Origin: Planctomycetota bacterium
GTDB lineage: Bacteria > Planctomycetota > Planctomycetia > Pirellulales > Pirellulaceae
DNA length: 64,000 nt
Reading direction: 5' to 3'
Assembly: GCA_014381825.1 (NCBI GenBank)
Contig: JACNKX010000078.1
Span: forward strand, 1-64,000
The first letter of the stretch is position 1. Each line of letters starts with the position of its first letter. Below, piece after piece: positions 35,832-44,433 of the stretch. A program made the translations under genes and the position numbers. The notes under the pieces were generated by a model that searched no databases, was not told the DNA's origin, and saw nothing but the letters and a program-made list of their open reading frames with translations.

Positions 35832-37232
35832 ATGGTCGACGAAACGTCATCCGACAAGCCAGAGTACCAAGTAATTCTTGCCGTCGCCCTGTGCGCGCTC
35901 GTGATTCGAGTTGCTTTCGTTGTGGTGATGGCTGAATCGTTGGACGCCGACCCGGATGCTTATCGCCGGATCGCTGAGAATGTTAGGCAACACGGCGTTT
36001 ACGGCTCGGGCTCTTCGCCTACCGCATTTCGCCCACCGTTGTATCCAGTTTTGCTTGCGGCTCTGGCAATGGGCGGAGAAGTCAGCCCGTCGATGACCGG
36101 TGGGCTGAACGTATTATTTGGCGTCGCTACCGTCGTCCTGACCTTTCTGCTCGCGAAGCAGTGGCGATTAGGTCAATGGTCGTTCCTGGCCGCGGCGCTT
36201 GTCGCGATCGATCCGATACTGCTCAATCAGTCCGCACTTGTAATGACGGAGACGCTCGCATCGTTGCTCGCGGTCGCGGGGATGTTTGCTTTGTCGCATT
36301 GGAGCGCAAAGCCATCCACTGCCCAAGCGGTTATCGCCGGGATCGTTTTTGGCCTGGCTTGTCTGTGTCGACCGACATTCATCCCGTGGCTTGGACTTTC
36401 GTTGTCAGTAACGGGGTGGCTGGGGTCGAGTCTTCGAGCCCCCAGCAATGCGACAACTGGGGGCTCGAAGACTCGACCCCAGCCACCCCTTTCGCGAGTC
36501 ATTGGCCAGCCACTCGCGTTCCTTCTTTCTGCCATACTCGTCATCTCGCCTTGGATTCTCCGAAACTACAACGTCTTTGGAGTGCCGAAAGCGACCACAA
36601 CGCATGGTGGCTATACCGTTCTCCTCGGCAATAACCCGAGCTTCTATCGCTACCTTCGCGAGGCTCCGCGTGGGACGACGTGGGACGCCGTCGAATTAGC
36701 CGACGCATGGGAGCAACGGCGGTATTCGACGACGCCGAACGACGCAATGTGGACCCTTCCTCACTCGGCCTCCGACATCAAAGATGTCGATCCTGTCGTT
36801 CGATCCGAGTTCGAAGACGACAAGTTCGCCTACTCGCTAGCACGGCGCTACATCACGGATGAACCTGGAATGTTTGTCTACGCCTGCTTTGTGAGGGTAA
36901 GCCGGCTCTGGCAGATAATTCCGTACAAGACGAACGTTGATGAATCAACGGGCCGGATGTGGTTGCGTGTTGCAACCGGTTGTTGGTACAGCGTGTTGTT
37001 CGTGCTAGCGATCGTCCCGATCGTCGTCGTTCGCGGAGCGAACAACCGTTTGTTCGCGGAGCGAACAACGACGATCATCTGGGGCCTACTGCTCTGCTTC
37101 ACGTTTACAGCAGTGCATGCACTTTACTGGAGCAACATGCGGATGCGCGCTCCGCTGATGCCCTTTATTTGCCTGATGGCAGCCAGCGGCATCGCTTGGA
37201 TCTCAACTTACGTCGGCGACCGCAAGCCATGA
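35832..37232 (+). CDS. GT39/ArnT-like membrane glycosyltransferase containing two palindromic insertions
   Basis: 466 aa, about 10 membrane segments. The first loop has DADPDAYRRIAENVRQHGVY then FRPPLYPVLLA, the catalytic DxD-type loop and ExLxxxG-like region of the polyprenyl-phosphate-sugar transferases (PMT_2). These move a sugar from a lipid carrier to an acceptor on the periplasmic side. The segment WLGSSLRAPSNATTGGSKTR (about residues 196-215) is encoded by a 77-bp perfect palindrome and VVRGANNRLFAERTTT (about 398-413) by a second one; both fall in loops between helices. Followed by an LptD-like gene. Confidence 0.8.
   Translation: MVDETSSDKPEYQVILAVALCALVIRVAFVVVMAESLDADPDAYRRIAENVRQHGVYGSGSSPTAFRPPLYPVLLAALAMGGEVSPSMTGGLNVLFGVATVVLTFLLAKQWRLGQWSFLAAALVAIDPILLNQSALVMTETLASLLAVAGMFALSHWSAKPSTAQAVIAGIVFGLACLCRPTFIPWLGLSLSVTGWLGSSLRAPSNATTGGSKTRPQPPLSRVIGQPLAFLLSAILVISPWILRNYNVFGVPKATTTHGGYTVLLGNNPSFYRYLREAPRGTTWDAVELADAWEQRRYSTTPNDAMWTLPHSASDIKDVDPVVRSEFEDDKFAYSLARRYITDEPGMFVYACFVRVSRLWQIIPYKTNVDESTGRMWLRVATGCWYSVLFVLAIVPIVVVRGANNRLFAERTTTIIWGLLLCFTFTAVHALYWSNMRMRAPLMPFICLMAASGIAWISTYVGDRKP
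36413..36489. repeat. 33-bp perfect inverted repeat inside the glycosyltransferase gene
   Basis: Left arm 36413-36445 and right arm 36457-36489 are exact reverse complements over all 33 bases, with an 11-base loop (CAATGCGACAA). The arms begin GGGGTGGCTGGGGTCGAG. A shorter relative (GGCTGGGTCGAGTCTTCGAG) is found at 41028. The insertion keeps the reading frame open on both strands. Confidence 0.95.
37019..37076. repeat. Second palindrome inside the glycosyltransferase gene, with internal 18-bp direct repeat
   Basis: GTTCGCGGAGCGAACAAC occurs at 37029-37046 and again at 37052-37069. Each copy is a hairpin (GTTCGC/GCGAAC), and the whole 58-bp block also folds as one long palindrome starting GATCGTCGT and ending ACGACGATC. 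The two copies are translated in different frames because they are 23 bp apart. Confidence 0.9.
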
Positions 37233-37459
37233 CAGATCCGTCACTTAGCGACGCGCGGCTGCCTTGAATTCGCCTTGTGGAACGCAATGCAGCTCCCTAT
37301 ACTTCCGCCGCCGCTGGATTCCCTTTTCTGGGGCGGCGATTTCCTTTCTAAGTTTGTTGTTCGTGTTGGATCGTTCGCAATTTGCAGAACCGTTGGTGCC
37401 TCGCGCGCGTAATGGACTGTAGGGGTTCGCCGACGCTTAACACTCACACGTTGCGTTGC

Positions 37460-40400
37460 ATGTTTGGCAAGGATGCCGAAATTCTGAAACGAAGTGGCGA
37501 CGATCGTCGAATCAGTCGATCGCGTCCTCGTGCGCTTCGATGCGAAGTACTCGTGCTGCTCCTTCTCGTCATCACACCAGCCGCACTCGCGGAGATCACA
37601 CCGCCACTAACTTCGCCGAATGCGCCGATTTCGATTCAAGCGAACAAAGGCAGCCGTTGGCACGAGGGTGAGTACGAAGTTTGGTCACTCGAAGGCGCTT
37701 GTAGCATCACGCAAGGTGACGTGACTGGAAAGAGCCAGGCAGCGGTCGTTTGGATCCGTCGCGCCGAGCCGTCAACCGATCAACTCGACAAAGTCATCGC
37801 GTATCTTGAGAAAGGAACAGTTGTCGAGTTCGCTCATCAGCAGCCAGCTCATCGCACGACTGGCCAACAAGCGAACACCCTCCAGGGCGAATCGTGGATG
37901 GGACAATTCCATTCCTCGGTGCGCGTCGACGTGCAAGTTGCCGCGACGCCGGAGCCGTCGGTGACCAAGCCGGCACTCGTGGTACGTGGCAATCAAGCCT
38001 GGGACCGCGATATCGACCGTCGCGTCCAACGTGCTCAGTTCATCGAGCAACCCCGCCGGCTACCGCCAACCCAATACGTACCGCCGACGCAGCTCACGCC
38101 GGAAGCCGTTCCCGCCTTCCCGGCCGCCGAACCGCAACCGACCGCGAGAAGCCTGCAACTTCGGTCGCGTAGTAATACGCCGATCCAATGGAAAAGCTAC
38201 CCCGGACGCGTTCCCGATGAACAGGTCTGGGCGATCTCCGGTGGGGTGCGACTAATTGTCAGCGGCATTCAGGGCGTAGAAGGACTTGAGAGCGACACCG
38301 TCTCGCTCGAAGCAGATCGGGTTGTCGTTTGGACGAACTCGGTTGCGGGAGTATCCACGGACGAGTCGACGCAAGTTGTCGATGGCAGCTGGGAATTCTA
38401 TCTCGAAGGCAACATCATCTTCCGCGAAGGTGATCGTCTGATTTACGCCGATCGGATGTACTACAATGTGAACGGTAATCACGGCACGATTCTGAATGCC
38501 GAGATGTTGACTCCGGTCAAAGACTACGAAGGGCTGATGCGTCTCAAGGCGGACGTCCTCCGGCAGCTGGATCAGCAAACCTTCTTAGCTCACGGCGCGG
38601 CACTGACTTCGAGCCGTCTGGGTATCCCCCGCTACTGGATTCAGTTCGGCGAAGTCATGCTGACCGACATTCAGACTCCCGCGGTCGATGGTTTTACCGG
38701 ACAACCCTACATCGATCCGCAGACACAGGAACTGGCGGTCGATCACCAGATGCTCGCGACCAGCCGCAACAACTTCCTTTACATCGGTGGCTTTCCAGTG
38801 TTGTACTGGCCGACGATCGCCACTGATCTTAGAAAACCAACTTACTACGTCGACCGCTTGCGGCTAAAGAGCGACAGTATTTACGGTACGCAGGCTCTCG
38901 TCGATTGGGACGTGTACCAATTGCTCGGAATTAAAAACAAGATCGACGGTACGAAGTGGACGGTTTCGACGGACTATCTCAGTGAACGCGGTCCGGGACT
39001 GGGAACGAACTTCAGTTACGATCGTCCACGCTTTCTCTGGTTCCCCGGCCCGGCAAGCGGTGATCTCGACATTTGGGGAATGAAGGATAACGGTCGCGAT
39101 AATCTTGGTGCGGATCGTCGATCGTTGGCTCCCGAAGAAGAGTTTCGTGGGCGAGCGTTGTGGCAGCATCGTCAGTACTTGGGCAGCGGCTATCAATTCA
39201 CGGGCGACCTGGGCTACATCAGCGATCGCAACTTCCTCGAACAGTACTACGAGAGCGCGTGGGACCAACTGAAGGATCAGAGGACCGGTGCCGAACTGAA
39301 ACGCTATTACGGCAACAGCTCGTGGGGCATCAGCACCGATGCACGCGTGAATGATTTCTTCACCCAAACCGAGTGGCTGCCGCGACTGGATCACACGCTG
39401 ATCGGGCAAGCGTTTTTGTTTGATCGACTGACCTGGCATGCACATTCGCACGCCGGTTACGCGCGATTGCGGACGGCCGATGCTCCCAGACCGATCAATC
39501 CAACCGAAGTCACATCGTTTGCGCCGCTCGCTTGGGAAGTTCCCGTCGAGGGACTTCATGCGGCGACGCGCCACGAGATCGACATGCCTATCAATCTTGG
39601 GCCGGCCAAGATTGTCCCCTACGCTCTCGGTGAACTATTTCACGTTAGCGAAGACATTACTGCCCAGGAACGGAATCGTGCATTCGGCCAAGCCGGCGTG
39701 CGAGCCAGTTTGCCGATTTGGAACAGCAATCCAGAAGTGCAGAGCGAACTGTTCAACGTCAATGGTCTCGCACACAAGGTCGTGTTCGAGTCCGAGTTTC
39801 TTTGGGCAGACGCCAACGAAGACATCAGCAATTATCCGCTGTATGAGCAACTCGATGACGACTCCGTCGAATTCTTCCGCCGACGCTTCCTATCGCCGCT
39901 GGGTGGGTATCCATTCCCGGGGCAAGCGTTCATTCCATTGAAATTCGATGAACGATACTTTGCGTTACGAAGCGGCATGCAAAGCTGGGTCACCGCTCCA
40001 AGTACCGAAATTGCCGATGACTTAATGAAGGTCAAACTCGGCGTACGGCAGCGGTGGCAGACGAAACGAGGGATGCCGGGCCAAGAACGAATTGTCGATT
40101 GGATCGTGCTCGACATCGAAGGGAGCTATTTCCCAAAGGCAGATCGGGATAACTTCGGCCAGGAGTTGGGGCTGTTGGACTACGACTTCCGCTGGCACAT
40201 CGGTGATCGCGTCACGCTGATGTCGGATGGCTTCGCCGATCTCTTCGGGGACGGGCTTCGTACATTCTCGCTCGGCGGCGTCGTGACTCGACCTTCGAAA
40301 GGAAGCGTCTACCTCGGCGTTCGTTCGATCGAAGGCCCGATCAGTAGCAACATCATCAGCGGCTCGGTCAGTTACCGAATGAGCGAGAAATGGATTCTGA

Positions 40401-40627
40401 CCGGAAGCGCAGCCGTCGACTTTGGCGAAGCCGGGAACATCGGCCAAACGTTTGGTCTCACCCGGATCGGCGAGTCGACATTGATCCGCGTCGGCTTCAA
40501 CGTCGACGAAAGTCGCGGCAACGTGGGTGTCAACTTCCAGATCGAGCCTCGGTTCCTAGCGAGTAGCCGATTGGGATACATCGGCGGAGTTCAGATTCCG
40601 CCTGCTGGGGCTTACGGACTCGAGTAG
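37460..40627 (+). CDS. LptD-like outer-membrane protein
   Basis: 1055 aa from ATG 37460, followed by basic residues and a signal peptide (VLLLLVITPAALAE, about 32-47). Residues about 50-420 are beta-rich OstA/LptA-like jelly-roll segments (ISIQANKGSRWHEGEYEVWS; WEFYLEGNIIFREGDRLIYA), and from about 440 the LptD barrel begins (GGFPVLYWPTIATDLRKPTY) and alternates to the end. LptD inserts LPS in the outer leaflet with LptE. About 300 residues longer than E. coli LptD (784 aa), through the N-terminal part. Flanked by a lipid-linked glycosyltransferase and diacylglycerol kinase, consistent with envelope assembly. Confidence 0.75.
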   Translation: MFGKDAEILKRSGDDRRISRSRPRALRCEVLVLLLLVITPAALAEITPPLTSPNAPISIQANKGSRWHEGEYEVWSLEGACSITQGDVTGKSQAAVVWIRRAEPSTDQLDKVIAYLEKGTVVEFAHQQPAHRTTGQQANTLQGESWMGQFHSSVRVDVQVAATPEPSVTKPALVVRGNQAWDRDIDRRVQRAQFIEQPRRLPPTQYVPPTQLTPEAVPAFPAAEPQPTARSLQLRSRSNTPIQWKSYPGRVPDEQVWAISGGVRLIVSGIQGVEGLESDTVSLEADRVVVWTNSVAGVSTDESTQVVDGSWEFYLEGNIIFREGDRLIYADRMYYNVNGNHGTILNAEMLTPVKDYEGLMRLKADVLRQLDQQTFLAHGAALTSSRLGIPRYWIQFGEVMLTDIQTPAVDGFTGQPYIDPQTQELAVDHQMLATSRNNFLYIGGFPVLYWPTIATDLRKPTYYVDRLRLKSDSIYGTQALVDWDVYQLLGIKNKIDGTKWTVSTDYLSERGPGLGTNFSYDRPRFLWFPGPASGDLDIWGMKDNGRDNLGADRRSLAPEEEFRGRALWQHRQYLGSGYQFTGDLGYISDRNFLEQYYESAWDQLKDQRTGAELKRYYGNSSWGISTDARVNDFFTQTEWLPRLDHTLIGQAFLFDRLTWHAHSHAGYARLRTADAPRPINPTEVTSFAPLAWEVPVEGLHAATRHEIDMPINLGPAKIVPYALGELFHVSEDITAQERNRAFGQAGVRASLPIWNSNPEVQSELFNVNGLAHKVVFESEFLWADANEDISNYPLYEQLDDDSVEFFRRRFLSPLGGYPFPGQAFIPLKFDERYFALRSGMQSWVTAPSTEIADDLMKVKLGVRQRWQTKRGMPGQERIVDWIVLDIEGSYFPKADRDNFGQELGLLDYDFRWHIGDRVTLMSDGFADLFGDGLRTFSLGGVVTRPSKGSVYLGVRSIEGPISSNIISGSVSYRMSEKWILTGSAAVDFGEAGNIGQTFGLTRIGESTLIRVGFNVDESRGNVGVNFQIEPRFLASSRLGYIGGVQIPPAGAYGLE

Positions 40628-40639
40628 GTAAACAAGACG

Positions 40640-41023
40640 ATGACGGAAGAATTTCAGCCGCCACCGCACAGTTTCGTTAGCAAATTCAAATGTGCGTTTC
40701 GTGGAATCGCCCTCGGAGTCCGTGACCAGAGTAGCTTTCTCGTTCATCTCGTCGCCGTCATACTCGTGGTCGTAGCCGGTGTCTGGTTGCAAGTCACGTC
40801 GATCGAGTGGTGCTTGCTTGCGCTCGGTATCGCCTTTGTGCTGACGCTTGAACTCATTAATAGCTCGATTGAATCGCTTGCAAAAGCCGTTGATCGCCAT
40901 CACAACGAAAAACTTCGTGATGCCCTCGATATCGCCAGTGGCGCTGTCCTTGTCAGCGCGATCGGATCAGCAGTTATCGGAGCGGTGATCCTGCTACCGA
41001 GATTGCTCCAGATCTTCGAATAA
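40640..41023 (+). CDS. dgkA: Diacylglycerol kinase
   Basis: 127 aa, three membrane helices. Signature ELINSSIESLAKAVDRHHNE carries the E-x-x-N and E residues of the DgkA active site, followed by KLRDALDIASGAVLV. Phosphorylates diacylglycerol or undecaprenol at the inner membrane. Starts 13 bp after the LptD-like gene, so co-transcribed. Confidence 0.92.
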   Translation: MTEEFQPPPHSFVSKFKCAFRGIALGVRDQSSFLVHLVAVILVVVAGVWLQVTSIEWCLLALGIAFVLTLELINSSIESLAKAVDRHHNEKLRDALDIASGAVLVSAIGSAVIGAVILLPRLLQIFE

Positions 41024-41027
41024 GCGC

Positions 41028-41054
41028 GGCTGGGTCGAGTCTTCGAGTCCAGCC
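41028..41054. repeat. Palindromic element related to the one in the glycosyltransferase gene
   Basis: GGCTGGGTCGAGTCTTCGAG followed by TCCAGCC shares the core GTCGAGTCTTCGAG with the 36413 arm. It folds with GGCTGG/CCAGCC ends and an inner TCGA/TCGA stem. Located 5 bp after the dgkA stop, it could also end transcription or protect the mRNA 3' end. Confidence 0.75.
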
Positions 41055-41079
41055 ACACATTACCCATCAGCGCAAACGC

Positions 41080-42897
41080 TCAACAAGCATCGGCGAACGC
41101 TTGCACATCCGCTGCAATGCCGTCCATCCGCTCTTCCATCTGCTTAGCGGTCGTCTCCAAATCGGCGAGTTGCTCGGCCGGAACAAACGTGAACATGTAG
41201 AACTTCACTTTGGGCTCGGTTCCTGAAGGGCGGACGGCGACGTAGTTGCCGTCTTGCGCTAAATCAAAGATCACCATGTTGGCTGCTGAACAATCAAGTG
41301 GTTCTTTCGTGCCATCAGATTTCGTGATCGTCAAGCTTTGGTAGTCACGAACCTGAGCGATGCCGATGTCGCCGAGTCGTTGTGGGGGCGTCGCACGAAA
41401 GGCCGCCATCATAGCATTCATGCGATCCATCCCCTCCGAACCTTCCATGAAGACGTTGATCGTCCGTTCAGCATGATAACCGTGTTGCCACCAGAGTGAT
41501 TCGAGTTTTTCGTGCAGCGACTTGCCTTCTGCCTTCACGCACGCAGCTAACTCGGACAGTAACATGCAAGCGACGCCACCATCCTTATCACGGACGTAAG
41601 TGCCTGTCATGTATCCATGCGACTCTTCCGTGCCGAAAACAAATTTCTCGGGACCTGCTTCGTCGATCTGTCCAGCGATCCATTTGAATCCGACGTGCAA
41701 GTTGCCATAAGTCTTCACGTTGTACGAATCCGCAATGCGACGACCCATCTCGGTCGTGACCAAGGTCTTCACAACGTAATGGTCAGGCGAAAGTGTGCCC
41801 GCGCGACTGCGACGCTCTAGTACGTAATCGATCAACAACGCACCAAGTTGATTACCTGTGAATGTTCGCCATTCCCCTTTCGGGTTTGTCGTGACCGGTG
41901 CAGCGGCCCCCATCCGATCGCAATCAGGATCACTCGCGAGAATCAAATCCGCACTTACCTCTTTCGCTCGCGCAATGATCGATTCAAAGACGGCAGGGTT
42001 CTCTGGATTGGAAACATGTCCAGGAACATTGGGGAAGTCGCCGTCTGGTTTCGCGTGGTCCGCGAAGACTTCGACGTCGGCAAACCCGTCAGCCTCAAGC
42101 GCCGGGCAAACGGCGGAGCTGCCAACACCATGCAGGGGCGAAAAGATGACTCTCAAATCGCGTGGCCCTTCGAACCGCTCGCCCTTCACTTGGGCAATAT
42201 ACGCCGCATCGATCTCCTCCGTACACATGATTACTTTGCCGTCGGCAAGTGCTTGGTCGAAAGGAGCTTGCACGATTTCCTGAACGTTCATCACACGTTC
42301 GATGATCGCTTTGTCGTGCGGAGGCAAGATCTGACCACCGGTCGACCAATACACCTTCACGGCGTTATCGCTGGGTGGATTATGACTCGCCGTGACCATG
42401 ATCCCACAAGAACATTTCTTATGTCGAACGAGATACGACAATTCTGGTGTGCTGCGATAGTCATCAAGGAAGTAAACTTTGAAGCCTGCCGCGACCATGA
42501 TGCCAGCACAAAGTTCGGCGAAGTGCCGCGAGTTGTGTCGTGTGTCGTAGGCCAAGGCACAAGACAGCTCGCCGTTGCCAACATGATGCTCTTTCACGTA
42601 CTCGGCCAATCCCTGCGCGCTCTCGCCGATTGTTCGATCATTGATGGCATTGCTTCCGATGGGATACATCCGTCCGCGGCGGCCACCCGTGCCAAACGGA
42701 ATGACCGTCCAAAATGCATCGTCCAACTCCTGCCATTTCCCATCGGCGATGTGTTCAATCACTTGGGAGGCGTAGGCAGCGTATCGAGCTTCACTGAGCC
42801 ATGCGCGAATGTTGTCGCGAGCGCCGCTGGAGAGAATGGATGGGGCGGAAGATAGTCTTTCCAAGGCCGATTGCGGGTCGAGTGCCGAGGTTGTCAT
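41080..42897 (-). CDS. Phosphohexomutase (phosphoglucomutase/phosphomannomutase family), long form
   Basis: 605 aa from ATG 42897 with GAGAG upstream. Alpha-D-phosphohexomutase domains in order: FGTGGRRGRMYP, VTASHNPPSDNAVKV (phospho-Ser), LASDPDCDRMGAA (Mg site), GTEESHGYM (sugar loop), RPSGTEPKVKFYMF (phosphate site). Length and GTEESHG loop match PGM2/phosphoribomutase-type enzymes. Interconverts hexose 1- and 6-phosphates. Divergent from the GlmM-like gene. Confidence 0.9.
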   Translation of the reverse strand: MTTSALDPQSALERLSSAPSILSSGARDNIRAWLSEARYAAYASQVIEHIADGKWQELDDAFWTVIPFGTGGRRGRMYPIGSNAINDRTIGESAQGLAEYVKEHHVGNGELSCALAYDTRHNSRHFAELCAGIMVAAGFKVYFLDDYRSTPELSYLVRHKKCSCGIMVTASHNPPSDNAVKVYWSTGGQILPPHDKAIIERVMNVQEIVQAPFDQALADGKVIMCTEEIDAAYIAQVKGERFEGPRDLRVIFSPLHGVGSSAVCPALEADGFADVEVFADHAKPDGDFPNVPGHVSNPENPAVFESIIARAKEVSADLILASDPDCDRMGAAAPVTTNPKGEWRTFTGNQLGALLIDYVLERRSRAGTLSPDHYVVKTLVTTEMGRRIADSYNVKTYGNLHVGFKWIAGQIDEAGPEKFVFGTEESHGYMTGTYVRDKDGGVACMLLSELAACVKAEGKSLHEKLESLWWQHGYHAERTINVFMEGSEGMDRMNAMMAAFRATPPQRLGDIGIAQVRDYQSLTITKSDGTKEPLDCSAANMVIFDLAQDGNYVAVRPSGTEPKVKFYMFTFVPAEQLADLETTAKQMEERMDGIAADVQAFADAC

Positions 42898-43072
42898 GTG
42901 CAAAGTTCTCTCGTTGCGTTCTGCGGGACAAGTGCAATCCGGATTCTAAAGATGATTGCCGCTGCTCGAAAGGCGGCGAATCACTATATTGCCCCGATCC
43001 TGGCCACGTTAAGTTGATATCTCCGTGAACGCGCGGCGGCGCGAATCGATATTAAGCCGGAAAGGAAGTCTC

Positions 43073-44416
43073 GTGGAAGAGCCGATTATTAGTGTCTCGG
43101 GGTTGCGTGGAATTATTGGCGAGAGCCTTTCGCCGGAGTTGGCGATGCGCTTTGCATGTGCGTTTGCAAATGGCTTGAGCGCGGGTCCGATCGTAGTGAC
43201 ACGAGACGGGCGACACACTGGACGAATGCTGGCCGACGCGATTCGGGCGGGCTTGTGTGCAGTTGGACGCGATGTTATCGACGCTAACGTCGCGGCAACG
43301 CCAACAACGGGGCTCCTCGTTCGTCAGACAAAGGCCGCAGGCGGTATTCAGATCTCTGCGAGCCATAATCCACCGGCCTACAACGGCATTAAACTATTCG
43401 GATCTGAAGGACGTGTGCTGACGGCTGACTTAGGCGCGCGAGTCGTCTCGCGTTATCGCCGCGGAGACATTGACTGGGTTCGGCACGACGGAATTGGAGC
43501 TGTACGCATCTGTGCCGACACGATTTCGGAGCATCTCGACCTGGTTCTCGCTAACGTCGACGTCGATCGAATTCGCGGGCAGCGATTCAAAGTGTTGCTC
43601 GATTCGAATCACGGCGCGGGAAGCATCTTAGGCCAGAGGCTGCTTGAGGAGCTTGGTTGTCAGATTACTTTGCTCGGCGGCGAACCTGACGGGCAGTTCG
43701 AACACACTCCCGAACCAACTGCCGAGAACTTACGAGGTGTGCGAGAGCGAATCGTCGAAGCTGGAGCTGCGGTCGGTTTCTGCCAGGACCCGGACGCTGA
43801 TCGCCTGGCATTAATTGATGAAGCCGGACGCTACGTCGGCGAGGAGTTTACTTTGGTCCTCTGTCTGGATCACGTACTTGGTCAATCTGCAGGCCCTGTC
43901 GTCACGAACTGTGCGACGAGCCGCATGTCCGAAGACATCGCCAACAAGCATGGTGCTGACTTCCATCGCAGCGCCGTCGGCGAAGCCAACGTTTGCACCA
44001 TGATGCAAGAGAAGCAAGCGGTTTTCGGCGGCGAAGGAAACGGCGGCCCGATCGATCCTCGAGTAGGATTCGTCCGTGACAGTTTCGTGGGGATGGCATT
44101 GATCCTCGACGCAATGGCTGCAGCCGACAAGCAACTGAGCGAACTCGCGAATGCTTTGCCGAATTACGACATTCGGAAAACCACGATAACACTCGACCGC
44201 GATCAAATTCCGACAGCCCTCGACACACTCGAAAAGCATTTCGCCGACGCAACCGCCAGCCGACTCGATGGATTACGGCTCGATTGGCCCGATCGTTGGC
44301 TCTTGATCCGAGCCAGCAATACAGAACCGATCGTCCGCATCATTGCCGAAGCACCTGACGAAGCAGGTTCCCAAAAACTGTGTTCGGACGCTGCTGATGC
44401 GATCGACGCCCGGTAA
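43073..44416 (+). CDS. glmM: Phosphoglucosamine mutase-like enzyme
   Basis: 447 aa from GTG 43073, preceded by AAAGGAAG at the right distance; an earlier GTG at 43025 is less likely as the protein then starts with unrelated residues. Motifs: ISVSGLRGIIGESL, ISASHNPPAYNGIK (Ser97 phospho site), CQDPDADRLALID, GGEGNGGPI and ASNTEPIVRII. Resembles GlmM and archaeal-type phosphohexomutases; converts glucosamine-6-P to glucosamine-1-P for peptidoglycan/LPS precursors. Exact sugar cannot be settled from sequence alone. Confidence 0.85.
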   Translation: MEEPIISVSGLRGIIGESLSPELAMRFACAFANGLSAGPIVVTRDGRHTGRMLADAIRAGLCAVGRDVIDANVAATPTTGLLVRQTKAAGGIQISASHNPPAYNGIKLFGSEGRVLTADLGARVVSRYRRGDIDWVRHDGIGAVRICADTISEHLDLVLANVDVDRIRGQRFKVLLDSNHGAGSILGQRLLEELGCQITLLGGEPDGQFEHTPEPTAENLRGVRERIVEAGAAVGFCQDPDADRLALIDEAGRYVGEEFTLVLCLDHVLGQSAGPVVTNCATSRMSEDIANKHGADFHRSAVGEANVCTMMQEKQAVFGGEGNGGPIDPRVGFVRDSFVGMALILDAMAAADKQLSELANALPNYDIRKTTITLDRDQIPTALDTLEKHFADATASRLDGLRLDWPDRWLLIRASNTEPIVRIIAEAPDEAGSQKLCSDAADAIDAR

Positions 44417-44433
44417 TCTACAAAATCGGTCTC

